A stretch of DNA of 31,829 bases. It comes from JAJTHY01 sp964458795. GTDB taxonomy: Bacteria > Pseudomonadota > Alphaproteobacteria > Rickettsiales > Midichloriaceae. A model generated the notes under the pieces. The model was not told the origin of the DNA, did no database searches, and was given only the letters and a program-made list of their open reading frames with translations. Numbering within the stretch: position 1 is the stretch's first letter; the number at the start of each line of letters is the position of its first letter. The DNA is taken from contig CAYWJW010000015.1 in NCBI GenBank assembly GCA_964458795.1, positions 1-31,829 on the forward strand, given 5' to 3'. Positions 7,755 to 17,959 of the stretch are shown in pieces. Made by a program: the position numbers and the translations under genes.

Positions 7755-10700
7755 AGAAGTTAGAACGTTTTTAGATGATCCAAAAAAGGTCAAAGAGTTT
7801 CTTAAAACATATGATCATGACGTGGAAAAACTAAATAAGGATGTGACTTTTATAGAGTTATCCAATCGCATATCAAGCAAAGGAGTAGAAATCTTTGAAG
7901 ATGAATTATTTGATGGCTTAGACGCTGAAGCAAAAGCTGCCATTTTGCTTCTAGCTTTGCAGAATGAGCTAGACAAACCTAAAGTGAAAAAACGCGATGA
8001 AGATATAGAGTTTTTATTAAACAAAGTAATCGAAGAAATTGAAAGCCCTATAAGAGGTATAGCAAATACTAATTTTCGGTCTCTCTTTAAGATCATCCAT
8101 ACAAGCAAAGACCATGATGTTTTGGCAAGCTATCTTACCTTATTAAGTATGAAAGACAGAGAGCCTACAACTAGAACCAAAAAAGGCGAGGTGCTGGGAT
8201 GGCTTATCGAAGCTCCGCGTAAAGATTTCACCCTGAGTGAATTACTTTCTTATATAGATACTATCCACAGTCTTAGCAAAGGTGTTATAAAGCCTACATT
8301 AGCAGAGCAGCTTAAAGTTCAGTTTTTACGGACTATGGAAGAGTTTAATATCAATAAACTTACAGATAATGATCTGATTGATTTATCAATACAAGTAGCA
8401 AAGTTTGCTAAAGGTGGAGTTGTAAATGAAAGGCAAGCTTCTACGCTCATAAATAAATTTATGAACAAAGTTAGCAAGAATGCCAATGTGCTTAAAGATA
8501 AGGATGACTTCTACATAGATGTATTGCCATTCATGTCTGCTCCGGAAGAAGGTAACCCCCACCCGCTTCTTGCATTCATCGAGAATAACCGTAGGGGTGC
8601 CTGGATGGTTATTAATGATGTTGCTGATGTTAACGATAAAGGTCAGCACAATAAACTACTTAAAAGCATGCTAGAGTTGCAGGTAAAACAGAAAAACTTC
8701 GCTGATGTTAAGGGCTTAGGAGAGGGTGGTAAAGACAGAAATGGCTTATTTGCCGCACTAGAAGCAGCCAAAGGCGACACCACACTTCAAGTAGCAGCTT
8801 TCAACGAAATCACCAAAGCTCGTGAAGCTAAGACTGCAATTATAGACGCTTATTGGATCGTAGGTCGAGATGGAGATTGGATAATTAAGAACGGTGCTCC
8901 AGAAGCTTTGGAAACAGCAAATGCTGCATTTCAGAGCAGGCCAATATATAATAAAGCCATGCAAGCAATACTTGCAGACACAAAAGCTGCTAAAGCTTTA
9001 TATGAAAGCGTAAAAGGAGATTCCAAAAAACTAAAAGCACTCTTAAGTCTTGAACCTATTACAATAGGTGAGAATAAGCTAGCAATCTCAGGCTTCATCT
9101 ATGCCGCATTGAGCCCTGAAGAAAGAGTTGAGTTCATTGCAAATCCTGCTCTTGAGAACCTATCTGAGATTTTTAATATCGTTTCTGGCGCAGCAAATTG
9201 GGGCAAACTCTCAAATTATGAGCTTATAAACTTCTCAATACAAGTAGCCAAACTTAAAGAAAGTGGAGATATAAATGAAAAAGAAGCATCTGTGCTTATA
9301 AATAGATTCATGAATAACGTCAAAAAAGATGCCAGCGTGCTTAAAGGTAGAGATGGTTTCTATAAGCACGTACTACCACTCATATCACAAAACAAACCCC
9401 ATCCACTTCTTGCATTCATTGAAAATAACCGCGCGGGCGCTTGGATGGTTATTAACGACTTCGCTAAAGACGAAGTCGCTAACGTTTACGGGAAAGAGCA
9501 GCATGATGCTTTGCTTAAAGAAATGCTACAGTTGCAAGTAGAGAAGAATAATTTTAAGGATGTTAAAGGTGGAAAAGGATTACTTAAAGCACTTGAAGCA
9601 GCAAAGGATGATAGCGATCTTCAGATTAAAGTCTTCAATGCCATTACAAAGGAGCGCACTAATCAAGTGCCAATATTAGCGAAGAAGATAAAAAAGCATT
9701 CTTCATACCGTGCTAGTCAAGAAGCCCTAGGTTATGATCAAGCTTTAGTTGCAATACTGTCTAATGAAAAAGCAGCTACAGCATTATATGATAGCGTTAA
9801 AGATGATCCTAAAAAGTTTAAAGAGCTGCTGCAAATTTATAAGGATTTAAGTATAGTAACAAACTTTACGATAGCAGTCGATGGGAATGTCTCAAGCTCG
9901 CGTAAAATAGAGAGCTTTATATATGAGGCTCTAGATGGTGCTGAGAAAAAAGCTGAGTTTATTCGAAATTCAGCTATTATAAACCCTCTTGACGCTATAT
10001 TAGAACGTGGAGGTGATAATTTTGCATCAGAAATTTATTATAATTTTACGAACGACAAAACATCATTCCCTAAACCTCTGGCAGATTTAGATGGTGAAGT
10101 TAAAAAGGCGTTTGCTGACCGAATAATGGGTGCGATAAATAGCCATTCTACGCAGTTTACTGGTAAGGGAAATATAGAATGGTTTTATAAGCATGTACTA
10201 CCCTATGCTCAGCATGAGCTAATTATAAAATTTATAGAAAAGGAAAACGCTATTGCTCAAAAACCGGAACAGGTTTGGGAAACCATATATGCTATATTTA
10301 ATCATGAGCAAATGAAAACTGATACTGAGCTACTAACCAAAATAATCGATCAGCAAATTAAGGACAAAGCATTTATAAGCAAAAGTTTAGGTGCTGCAAA
10401 AAACGCAAATTATGCCGCTATAGATGGAGAAAAGCTTGTTCCAGCTTTACAGCAAATAAATGATCCCGAGCTAAACCTACGCGTGTTTGATGAAATTAAC
10501 CGCGCAATGTCTACAACTAAAAATCTGGTCTCTAATAGAGAGTTTGAAGCGGTCAGATGGCATGTTATGAACGACAAAGCCAGTGTACAGGAGCTGTACG
10601 CTAGGGTGAAGGATAAGCCTAAAGAGCTTGCCAAACTGCTTGATGGTACTGTTATTGATCCTAAAACTGAAGCAAAGACCCCTATGTCATCGCTAATATA

Positions 10701-13700
10701 CCAGCAACTTACAGACGAACAGAAAGCAGAGTTTTTAAGGCACGAGCAGGTTAACCCGTTTGAAGTTCTTCATGGTCTTAAAATAATTCGTTATGAACGT
10801 TCTAAAAAGCCTGCTGCAACTCCCTGGGTTGAAATTAAGGGTGTTACCTTAATAGGGGTTGCTGCAAAAATCAAAGGTTCCAATCAACTAACGGACCCGG
10901 AAAAAGATGCTCTAGTTCAGCGCATACTCGCGCATATTGATTATAAACAAGCAGATTTCTTCGGTAAGCCGATAGATATTCCGGATAACTTGGAGAGGGA
11001 TTTGCAAATAATAGGTGATTCTGATTTAAATGTGAAAGTGTTTAAAATACTGGCTGCAGGGCGTGAGAAGTTGCTCAAGAATACTAAGGCTACTACAGAG
11101 GTAGAGGATGAGCTAAAAAGTAAAAGCAATCATTTCTTATGGATACTTCTTAATGATGAAGCCACAGCAAAAGCAATATATGAGAACTACAAAGGCAGCG
11201 ATGCTAAGATGAGAAATCTGTTTGCCAATACAGCGATTAGCAAACCAACTCCTCCTTTCAACGAAGATGAAGTCAGCGTAGACTATCTGCTTTATATCAA
11301 TGCTGACTTAGATGAAAAGACAGTTGTAGAGTTCTTGCAAAATAAGCATGTAGACCCTATGAAAATCCTGCTTGATATACCTAAAGATAGTGAATCTGAT
11401 ATATTTAATTATGTAGAGTTCGTATCAAGCTACATATCTGCCTTTCCTGAAACCAAGAGATATGTGGATTCCTTCAACAAAAATGCGGATCCTATATTTC
11501 TACAAATACCAAATGCGGAATCGATCAAAGCCAAATCAATGCTTGAGCTTATCCTAAAAGTGGATGAACGTAATAATAATCAATATCTAATCACAAAATT
11601 TTCGACCGAAGTTCTGGTAAAAGACCCAAAAGCCAAAGCCTCTGCAGCAGTCTTTGGTGATAGAGTCCAAGCAATCTCTGGTGTTATTGATAATCCAGAT
11701 ATAGGTCTAGATTCAGCTCAAAAACATGAAGCTAAGCTAGCACTATACAGCGCAATAATGCAAGATCCAGCAGCTAAAAATTTAGCGTTAAATGCTAAAG
11801 AAAACTTAGTGGATAGAAAATACATGCTGCTTGCGGCACTTCAGGAGGGAAAGGTTGAGGATGCGAGAGTGTTTAGTGAGATTACAGCCAAACTGGATAC
11901 TCCTACTATCAAAGTTATTGTGGACGATATTCAAGAAGATCCAAATGTTCCTCAAGAAATGAAGCTAAAAGTCATTAATGCAGGACTCGGTCTAGAATCT
12001 AACGCGCGTAAGCCAGCGTATATAGAGATGCTGAACGAACTATCAAAGTTTACAGATGTAGGTACTATTGGAGAATATGATAAGCTCATTGAACAGTTCG
12101 TGCAGTACACTAAGTCGCTTGAAGGTGATGAGGCTGAAAAGTATGTATCAGCACTGTTTAAGGTAATGGGCACAGCGCATGAGAATATTGCTTACAGGAT
12201 AGCTAGCGAGATATCAATATATATTGCTGGGGATGTAATAAATGCCGTTATAAATTCCGCCACAACTCCTGAAGAAATGAAAGGTATAAAAGAGCTCGTC
12301 GGTATAATGCCGCATGGTAGATATCCAGTAAATAAGGTTAGAGGAGTTCTGCGGAATGTGGCCAAGCAACATCCAGATATTATTAATACGGTAGCTAGTG
12401 AAATGGTTGTAGATGCTGCAGAAGCTAGAAGTAAAGGTGGGACAAAAAAGCTATCACCTTTAAGCATAGCACAGCAAGCTGCTATACTGCTTGGTTTTGC
12501 TGATAGAGGGGGTGATGCTTCTAGTATATATGAATCCGTTCTTGCATTTCAAAATACAGGTGCAATGTCCATGTCATTGACCGATGCAAAATCAATAACG
12601 GCTGAAATCCTTAACGTCTCCTTTGATTTTAAAGACCCTGTGTTTGTCAGGTTGCTATATGCCAATACATCTATGAAGATTATAAAAGAGAGACTGCCTA
12701 TAGAGGATGCAGTTAAGCTTGCTGAGGGAGTGTTTGAACCGCACAACCCGGGTCTATTTAACAAGTTCATGGTAGGGCTTTATGAAGAACTTGCGGTTAG
12801 TGAAGAGCATGCGAAACAGTTCCTTAATGCAAACCCAGGCGCACTATTCAAAGCTGCTGCTGCTCTCAAAGATGAAGGTTTGAAAGCTAAATTAGTCAAA
12901 GACCTTAATGCGATAAAAGGTGAAGAAAAAGATGAAGATTTCATCAGAAGAGTATTTGCCTCTCTAGATGCTGAAACCAGTATGGATAAGACAGATATTT
13001 TAGATATAAAACACCGGCTATTCGCTTCACAAACAGAGCACACAGTGGGGGACTTACAGAAGACTTGGGAGTATGTAGGAGACAATTTCGAATGGATATT
13101 TGAACTGCTGCCGCAATCTGAGCTTGAGAGAGTTATAGATGGTATAATATCAGATAGTAGGGCTCCTAGAAATGGAGAAATAGTTCAAAAATCTATTATA
13201 AGCACTTTAGCAGCTGCGCTAACTGATGATACAGTTGATGAGAAAGCGCTTAGTATAGTAATTAGAATGCTGAACTATTCAATAGGGCAGGGAATGCTTA
13301 TTGATGGCTTGGTGGAACTCACTAAAGAGATGGATGAAGAAGACATCCGAGCTTTCAATGAGGAGATCACTAAGATTGCAGATAATGAGGTACGTAAGCA
13401 AATGCGCACTACTCTGTTTAACGCCATAATAGATAATGAGCGGTTAGATGCGTTAGTAGAAATTGCAACAGTAAATATAACTGAAGGCAAAACACCTAGT
13501 GACCATATGAAGTTGGATGAAATAGGTAGAGATACTATACTGGCTATTTCGGATCTATTACTAGTTGAAGTAGAGATAGATGCTGCAAAAGCTATATCGG
13601 CTGAGCTTTTCAAGGATATTAAGGAAGATGGGCTAAAAGAACTCTTGGATGCTGCTAAAGAAAAAAGTCCTGAACTGGCTGCTTTCATGGCAGAGCAAAA

Positions 13701-14580
13701 ACCCGAACTCTTTGCGACTATTTTATCAACTCCTCGAACTGCGGGCAGCGTTTTCACCTATGGTGATATGTATGTATTTGACAAGATTATTAAGGAAGAT
13801 GGCCTTACCGCGGTAGAAGCTGCAGAGCGCTTGCTTAAAGCATACAATGATCCTGCAAATAAGGACAACAAAAACCTAAGAACAGCGATAGAAACATATT
13901 ACAGTAAGTATGTACAGCAGAACCTAGGTAAGGGTGCGATCACAGGAGAAGTTGAAACAGACTATGATGTTGAAGCAATCAAAGAAGCAAGCCCAGAGTT
14001 GATTGCCAAATTCTTCCGCAAAGCCGCTGAGCTTGAAAAAGCCGCTAAGCCTAAAGAGGAAGAATTTGAGTTTGTATCTCGAGGCAGTATAGCAGAGCCA
14101 CTTGAAGAAGAAGTAAAATCAGTAATTGTGACAATGGAAGCAGAGCCGGAAGCCGCAGCTCCAATAACTACACGCCCAGAGAACTTATTAGTGTTCGACT
14201 TCAAGGTGCTCGCAAATATCCATGAGGAGTTGGCGAAGAAAGCTGGAGCAGAACCTAACTTCAATACACTAGCTAAATTATTTTATGAACTTGTCACTCG
14301 TGTTGGTAAATTTTTCTCAAGTGAGGATAAGGAGCTTAGTAAACTAGCCAAAAGGTTCGAGGTGGTGCTAACCAAAGAAATCTCATTTGAAGCTAAGGTT
14401 GATCAAGAAGGTGCCAAAAAACATAATTTGGAACTTAAAGAGAAAACAGAAGAAATAGCCACAGATAAGGAGCCAAAAGGCTTCGCCGCTAAAATAGCAC
14501 AGAAAGCTGATATTGTGAAAAAGGGTATCTCACCTAAAGATATGAAAGAAGAAGATAAAGGAAGCAGCAGAGAGAGGTAG
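7741..14580 (+). CDS. Giant helical-repeat protein, 2279 aa, unknown function
   Basis: No known domain is recognised. The protein is almost wholly alpha-helical, hydrophilic and Lys/Glu/Ala-rich, with no signal peptide or membrane segment. Four internal repeats of about 280 residues are visible. Unit 1 (about 206-478) and unit 2 (about 489-752) share LLAFIENNR-GAWMVIND and SIQVAK. Units 3 (about 760-1010) and 4 (about 1030-1212) are more diverged but keep the FIY/LIYQ-AL...EFL pattern. Residues 1290-2020 form further irregular helices. An acidic Pro/Glu linker follows at about 2085-2140. The last 30 residues are strongly charged and end KDMKEEDKGSSRER. Size, absence of signal and charged tail fit a secreted effector or cytoplasmic scaffold, but neither is shown. 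It has its own promoter (copy A) and probably ends at the element near 14625. Confidence 0.9.
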   Translation: MDAGKEVRTFLDDPKKVKEFLKTYDHDVEKLNKDVTFIELSNRISSKGVEIFEDELFDGLDAEAKAAILLLALQNELDKPKVKKRDEDIEFLLNKVIEEIESPIRGIANTNFRSLFKIIHTSKDHDVLASYLTLLSMKDREPTTRTKKGEVLGWLIEAPRKDFTLSELLSYIDTIHSLSKGVIKPTLAEQLKVQFLRTMEEFNINKLTDNDLIDLSIQVAKFAKGGVVNERQASTLINKFMNKVSKNANVLKDKDDFYIDVLPFMSAPEEGNPHPLLAFIENNRRGAWMVINDVADVNDKGQHNKLLKSMLELQVKQKNFADVKGLGEGGKDRNGLFAALEAAKGDTTLQVAAFNEITKAREAKTAIIDAYWIVGRDGDWIIKNGAPEALETANAAFQSRPIYNKAMQAILADTKAAKALYESVKGDSKKLKALLSLEPITIGENKLAISGFIYAALSPEERVEFIANPALENLSEIFNIVSGAANWGKLSNYELINFSIQVAKLKESGDINEKEASVLINRFMNNVKKDASVLKGRDGFYKHVLPLISQNKPHPLLAFIENNRAGAWMVINDFAKDEVANVYGKEQHDALLKEMLQLQVEKNNFKDVKGGKGLLKALEAAKDDSDLQIKVFNAITKERTNQVPILAKKIKKHSSYRASQEALGYDQALVAILSNEKAATALYDSVKDDPKKFKELLQIYKDLSIVTNFTIAVDGNVSSSRKIESFIYEALDGAEKKAEFIRNSAIINPLDAILERGGDNFASEIYYNFTNDKTSFPKPLADLDGEVKKAFADRIMGAINSHSTQFTGKGNIEWFYKHVLPYAQHELIIKFIEKENAIAQKPEQVWETIYAIFNHEQMKTDTELLTKIIDQQIKDKAFISKSLGAAKNANYAAIDGEKLVPALQQINDPELNLRVFDEINRAMSTTKNLVSNREFEAVRWHVMNDKASVQELYARVKDKPKELAKLLDGTVIDPKTEAKTPMSSLIYQQLTDEQKAEFLRHEQVNPFEVLHGLKIIRYERSKKPAATPWVEIKGVTLIGVAAKIKGSNQLTDPEKDALVQRILAHIDYKQADFFGKPIDIPDNLERDLQIIGDSDLNVKVFKILAAGREKLLKNTKATTEVEDELKSKSNHFLWILLNDEATAKAIYENYKGSDAKMRNLFANTAISKPTPPFNEDEVSVDYLLYINADLDEKTVVEFLQNKHVDPMKILLDIPKDSESDIFNYVEFVSSYISAFPETKRYVDSFNKNADPIFLQIPNAESIKAKSMLELILKVDERNNNQYLITKFSTEVLVKDPKAKASAAVFGDRVQAISGVIDNPDIGLDSAQKHEAKLALYSAIMQDPAAKNLALNAKENLVDRKYMLLAALQEGKVEDARVFSEITAKLDTPTIKVIVDDIQEDPNVPQEMKLKVINAGLGLESNARKPAYIEMLNELSKFTDVGTIGEYDKLIEQFVQYTKSLEGDEAEKYVSALFKVMGTAHENIAYRIASEISIYIAGDVINAVINSATTPEEMKGIKELVGIMPHGRYPVNKVRGVLRNVAKQHPDIINTVASEMVVDAAEARSKGGTKKLSPLSIAQQAAILLGFADRGGDASSIYESVLAFQNTGAMSMSLTDAKSITAEILNVSFDFKDPVFVRLLYANTSMKIIKERLPIEDAVKLAEGVFEPHNPGLFNKFMVGLYEELAVSEEHAKQFLNANPGALFKAAAALKDEGLKAKLVKDLNAIKGEEKDEDFIRRVFASLDAETSMDKTDILDIKHRLFASQTEHTVGDLQKTWEYVGDNFEWIFELLPQSELERVIDGIISDSRAPRNGEIVQKSIISTLAAALTDDTVDEKALSIVIRMLNYSIGQGMLIDGLVELTKEMDEEDIRAFNEEITKIADNEVRKQMRTTLFNAIIDNERLDALVEIATVNITEGKTPSDHMKLDEIGRDTILAISDLLLVEVEIDAAKAISAELFKDIKEDGLKELLDAAKEKSPELAAFMAEQKPELFATILSTPRTAGSVFTYGDMYVFDKIIKEDGLTAVEAAERLLKAYNDPANKDNKNLRTAIETYYSKYVQQNLGKGAITGEVETDYDVEAIKEASPELIAKFFRKAAELEKAAKPKEEEFEFVSRGSIAEPLEEEVKSVIVTMEAEPEAAAPITTRPENLLVFDFKVLANIHEELAKKAGAEPNFNTLAKLFYELVTRVGKFFSSEDKELSKLAKRFEVVLTKEISFEAKVDQEGAKKHNLELKEKTEEIATDKEPKGFAAKIAQKADIVKKGISPKDMKEEDKGSSRER

Positions 14581-14624
14581 ACTGCGTATCTACTACTACC
14601 AAGTGTTCAATTATTTTTTCTCTC

Positions 14625-14720
14625 AGGGGCTTCCATAGGCTATTTCTATGGTATATAATGATAAATATAAGATAAGAAAGCCGTGCTTAAAGTTCAAAGA
14701 AGTAGTCATCCTTGTTATCA
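14625..14720 (+). repeat. Copy C: promoter-like block plus downstream repeat
   Basis: AGGGGCTTCCAT (14625-14636), a 17-base gap and TATAAT (14654-14659) match the promoter family. The following stretch (ATAAATATAAGATAAGAAAG) resembles copies D and E, then diverges and meets a GTCATCC repeat fragment. It points towards the 3' end of zapE on the opposite strand, so no annotated gene lies downstream. It could make a short RNA antisense to the zapE 3' end, or be an inert repeat. Confidence 0.5.
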
Positions 14721-14723
14721 ATG

Positions 14724-15854
14724 CTAGCTATCACTATCCATAGGCAAAAACCCATCAAGGGAGCTTTGGAAGTAAGGTTTTGAATTCATCTCCTTAAGCC
14801 TGGATACAGTGCGTTTGAACTCAAAAGCATGCCTACCGGCTTTGTAAATGGCTTCTATCTTGCAGTCACTCAAACAGATTAGCTTTATTCTCTTTTCATA
14901 TAAGCAATCAATTAGCGTGATGAAGCGTAATAGCTCGTTATGATCACTAGGGGTGAGCTTAGGGATATCCGTGAGGATAATCAAGTTAAACTGGCTGCAA
15001 AGGGCTAGGTAATCAAGGACGCCATGCTCAACTTCACATAGCTCTTTAAAGGTGAATACCGCTATGTGGCCATACGAATTGAGGGCGGTTATTGAATGAT
15101 TTTCAGCTATAGTAATCGTTTGCGCATATAGTGGTTGATTGCCGGTTAACGACTGGATTATATAGTTTAGAGCTTTCCTATTCTTAGTATTAATTGGGTA
15201 GAAATAGCCTTTGGTTAACTCTAGGTTTTGCAGGCGGTAGTCTATGGAATTATCTAGGTTGAATACGTCCAGCTTACTCTTTATCAGCTCAATGAATGGT
15301 AAGAATAATTCGCGCTGTAGACCGTCTTTGAAGAGGTCTATAGGTATGCGATTGGAAGAGAAGAATACCAGTGTTCCTAAGTCTATCAAGGCGCTAAATA
15401 GGCGGCCCACTATCATAGCATCAGCTATATTGTTTATTTGGACTTCGTCGAGAATTAGTACTCGGTACATTCTGGCGAGTTCAGATGCATATTGCTTGAT
15501 AGGGTCAGAAGTGTTTGTGGTCTTTCGAAGCGCCTCAAGCTCACGGTGGGTGGTCAACATGAATTCGTGGAAGTGAGAGCGTTTTTTTGCACTGGTAGCC
15601 AAATTATCATGGAAGAGATTTAGCAAAACTGATTTTCCGCGTCCTACATCTCCCCATATGTACATACCACGAAAACGGGTTTTAGGCTTTTTGCTAAGTT
15701 TTAAAAAGCCTAAAAGTTTATGGCGCGGGTTATGCCATGAGTCAATGGCATAGGCGTATTCATTGAGCTTGGTGGCAAGGTCAAACTGGCTTTGGTCAAA
15801 CGCCCATTTTTTGTGCTTTAGGAAGTCCAGATAAATTTGTGTAAAAGCATCCAT
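14724..15854 (-). CDS. zapE: ZapE/AFG1-type AAA+ ATPase
   Basis: The 376-aa protein contains the Walker A loop GDVGRGKS (68-75), the Walker B segment VLILDEVQ (132-139), and the family phrase YLDFLK near the start (8-13). SSNRIP near 195 is the sensor region. ZapE is an ATPase that acts on the FtsZ ring in E. coli. Mitochondrial AFG1/LACE1 relatives assist turnover of respiratory-chain proteins. The start ATG (15854) follows the nuoH stop by 18 bases, so it is probably co-transcribed with nuoH. That pairing with a respiratory subunit fits the mitochondrial role, though this is inference. Confidence 0.93.
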   Translation of the reverse strand: MDAFTQIYLDFLKHKKWAFDQSQFDLATKLNEYAYAIDSWHNPRHKLLGFLKLSKKPKTRFRGMYIWGDVGRGKSVLLNLFHDNLATSAKKRSHFHEFMLTTHRELEALRKTTNTSDPIKQYASELARMYRVLILDEVQINNIADAMIVGRLFSALIDLGTLVFFSSNRIPIDLFKDGLQRELFLPFIELIKSKLDVFNLDNSIDYRLQNLELTKGYFYPINTKNRKALNYIIQSLTGNQPLYAQTITIAENHSITALNSYGHIAVFTFKELCEVEHGVLDYLALCSQFNLIILTDIPKLTPSDHNELLRFITLIDCLYEKRIKLICLSDCKIEAIYKAGRHAFEFKRTVSRLKEMNSKPYFQSSLDGFLPMDSDS

Positions 15855-15872
15855 AGACTTGCATTTAAGGGT

Positions 15873-16853
15873 TTATGGGCCAAAGAAGACTACGGATGAA
15901 ATTAGTACAACCCAAGCGAGAGTTAGAGGCAAGAATACCTTCCACCCTAAACGCATCAACTGGTCATACCTATATCTTGGGAATGCAGCGCGCACCCATA
16001 TGAATAGGAATAGTATAAATGATATCTTAAGAACAAACCAGACAAAACCTGGGATGAAGTTTAAGAATTCCAAATTAAATGGGGGGAGCCAGCCTCCCAT
16101 GAATAGAATAGCAGCAACACCACTCATCAGGATCATGTTAGCATATTCACCTAGGAAGAATAGCGCAAATGGCATGGATGAATACTCTACGTTATATCCG
16201 GCTACTAATTCCGCCTCTGCTTCTGGAAGGTCAAAAGGATGACGATTAGTTTCGGCAAGAATTGATACAAAGAACACTACAAACATAGGTAGCAGTAGTA
16301 GCTCCATATATAATGGCATGTGTTTATGTGCCTCAATAATAGCTCTAAGATTTAGGGTTTGTGTGTAAAGCAGTACACAAATTATAGCAAAGCTGATGGA
16401 TACTTCGTAAGAGACCATCTGGGCAGCAGAGCGGATCGCGCCTAGAAATGCGTATTTAGAATTGCTGGCCCAGCCTGCTATTATAACACCATATACGCCG
16501 AGCGATGAAATAGCAAGTAAGTATAGTACCCCAACATTGATATCGGCAATCAGGAAGTCCTCTGATATGGGAATCACAGCCCAGCCTATCATAGCCAAAG
16601 AGAATGTGATAACAGGGGCTAGTAAGAATAGTATTCTATTTGCCCCAGATGGAATAATGGGCTCTTTAAATACTAGCTTAAGAGCATCCGCAATTGGTTG
16701 AAGCAGCCCAAGAGGTCCAACCACATTTGGGCCTTTTCGTAGCTGCATTGCGGCAATGATCTTACGTTCGGCATAGGTTAAGTAGGCAACGCACAGTATT
16801 AGCGGCACAACTAGCATTAAGATTTTAGCGATAATACCAAGGGTTAGTTCCAT
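15873..16853 (-). CDS. nuoH: NADH-quinone oxidoreductase subunit H
   Basis: NuoH is the inner-membrane subunit at the junction of the peripheral and membrane arms of complex I, forming part of the quinone chamber. The 326-aa product has the family signature YAERKIIAAMQLRKGPNVVGPLGLLQP (27-53), SLGVYGVIIAGWASNSKYAFLGAIRSAAQM (about 116-145) and the ETNRHPFDLPEAEAELVAGYNVEYSS loop (about 203-228). About eight transmembrane helices are present. No other nuo gene is adjacent: an LRR protein lies upstream and zapE downstream, so nuoH is separated from its usual nuoG/nuoI partners. Confidence 0.97.
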   Translation of the reverse strand: MELTLGIIAKILMLVVPLILCVAYLTYAERKIIAAMQLRKGPNVVGPLGLLQPIADALKLVFKEPIIPSGANRILFLLAPVITFSLAMIGWAVIPISEDFLIADINVGVLYLLAISSLGVYGVIIAGWASNSKYAFLGAIRSAAQMVSYEVSISFAIICVLLYTQTLNLRAIIEAHKHMPLYMELLLLPMFVVFFVSILAETNRHPFDLPEAEAELVAGYNVEYSSMPFALFFLGEYANMILMSGVAAILFMGGWLPPFNLEFLNFIPGFVWFVLKISFILFLFIWVRAAFPRYRYDQLMRLGWKVFLPLTLAWVVLISSVVFFGP

Positions 16854-16930
16854 AGAATCTAAGAAAAAATCATCTAGTTATTGTCTACATCATAATTAAT
16901 ATTTAGGCAATTAGTTTGCGAACTTTAGTG

Positions 16931-17893
16931 CTAAGTAGTTCTGGTCCTGCTTGGTGCACAGCTACTTGTGACTATATATGATGCTAACACGCCAAGACCG
17001 GCTGCAACTTTTAAAGGAGTGTTCTCAATTGGGAGTACGTATGCCATGGCAACCGCAAGAGATGAAGAGGCTACAACTAATTCTTTGCTGAGATCTTTAT
17101 CGCTTAGATTATAGCAACTATATAGCGAAAACCCAAAGGATAAGAGCCCACGCATGAATGAGCGTTCACAGGAAAGAGTTATAGTACTTCCAGGAATACA
17201 TCTATTAAACTTAATAATACCATTAATTAAAGCGCCAAGAACAGAGTATTTGAGAGGTTTAAAGATTAAATCTACCGCTGTATGCTGCATCTTTTCAGCT
17301 AAAAGCTTCATCATCTTCTCCTGAGAAGATACTTTTATTGGGGTCAAAGCGGAATAAAGTAGGTCTAAACTAGCTTTATATTTACCAAGCCTATCAGCGG
17401 CTCTCTCAACAATTAGATTATTCTTTTCCTGGTTTGATTTGGCAGATTTTTCTTCGCTGTTCGGAATCTGGTCTGGGGCATGTCTATTTAAAATAACGTT
17501 TGAAATCAATATTGTTTTGTGGCTTTGAATTTTAGATTTTTCAGGCTCAGGCATATCAGGTTTATAAAGCAGATTAAGTCTTTGCAGTATGAAAGTTAAA
17601 GCTTTCTTGCTAAGACAATCTTCAGCTATACCTGTATTATCAAGGTTGATGCTACGCAAGCTCTCATTAACACTCGCAGCAACAGCAAGCATTAAACAGT
17701 CGGTGACCTCTTTATTCCCAGATAGGTTTAGCGAAGTTATTGTTTGGCTTTTATATATCAGTGCCGCTAGAATTGAAATATGGTCGTTCGTAAGTTCCTG
17801 ATTAGAAAAATCAATTTCTTTGGTACCCTGTTCTAGATGCCGCCTTAGTTCAATCGTAAAAGCTTCTATATCCTTCATAACAACGCCAATCAT
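16931..17893 (-). CDS. Leucine-rich-repeat protein with membrane-like C-terminus
   Basis: The 320-aa product begins with ribonuclease-inhibitor-type leucine-rich repeats (about residues 25-110: EIDFSNQELT, SLNLSGNKEVT, SINLDNTGIAE). A basic, partly coiled linker follows (about 115-190), then a hydrophobic C-terminal third with up to four candidate membrane helices (about 210-228, 243-262, 272-290 and 294-313). LRRs usually bind proteins. In host-associated bacteria this combination suggests a surface or secreted interaction protein, but no export signal is visible. The start is uncertain: MIGVVMKD could begin at either Met (17893 or 17878), neither with a good Shine-Dalgarno. It lies 77 bases upstream of nuoH. 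Confidence 0.7.
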   Translation of the reverse strand: MIGVVMKDIEAFTIELRRHLEQGTKEIDFSNQELTNDHISILAALIYKSQTITSLNLSGNKEVTDCLMLAVAASVNESLRSINLDNTGIAEDCLSKKALTFILQRLNLLYKPDMPEPEKSKIQSHKTILISNVILNRHAPDQIPNSEEKSAKSNQEKNNLIVERAADRLGKYKASLDLLYSALTPIKVSSQEKMMKLLAEKMQHTAVDLIFKPLKYSVLGALINGIIKFNRCIPGSTITLSCERSFMRGLLSFGFSLYSCYNLSDKDLSKELVVASSSLAVAMAYVLPIENTPLKVAAGLGVLASYIVTSSCAPSRTRTT

Positions 17894-17959
17894 AAATAGA
17901 TAGCAGTGTTATAAGCTATTTCTTAATATTTGGCAAATATTTCTACAGAAATCATCTCG

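Noticed and set aside
10410..14264. Many minus-strand frames of 60-160 codons opposite the giant gene
   Set aside because: They are Ser/Leu-rich mirror frames produced by the codon bias of the giant gene; none has a ribosome site or domain.
15859..16242. 127-codon plus-strand frame opposite nuoH
   Set aside because: It is antisense to an unmistakable nuoH and has no family features.
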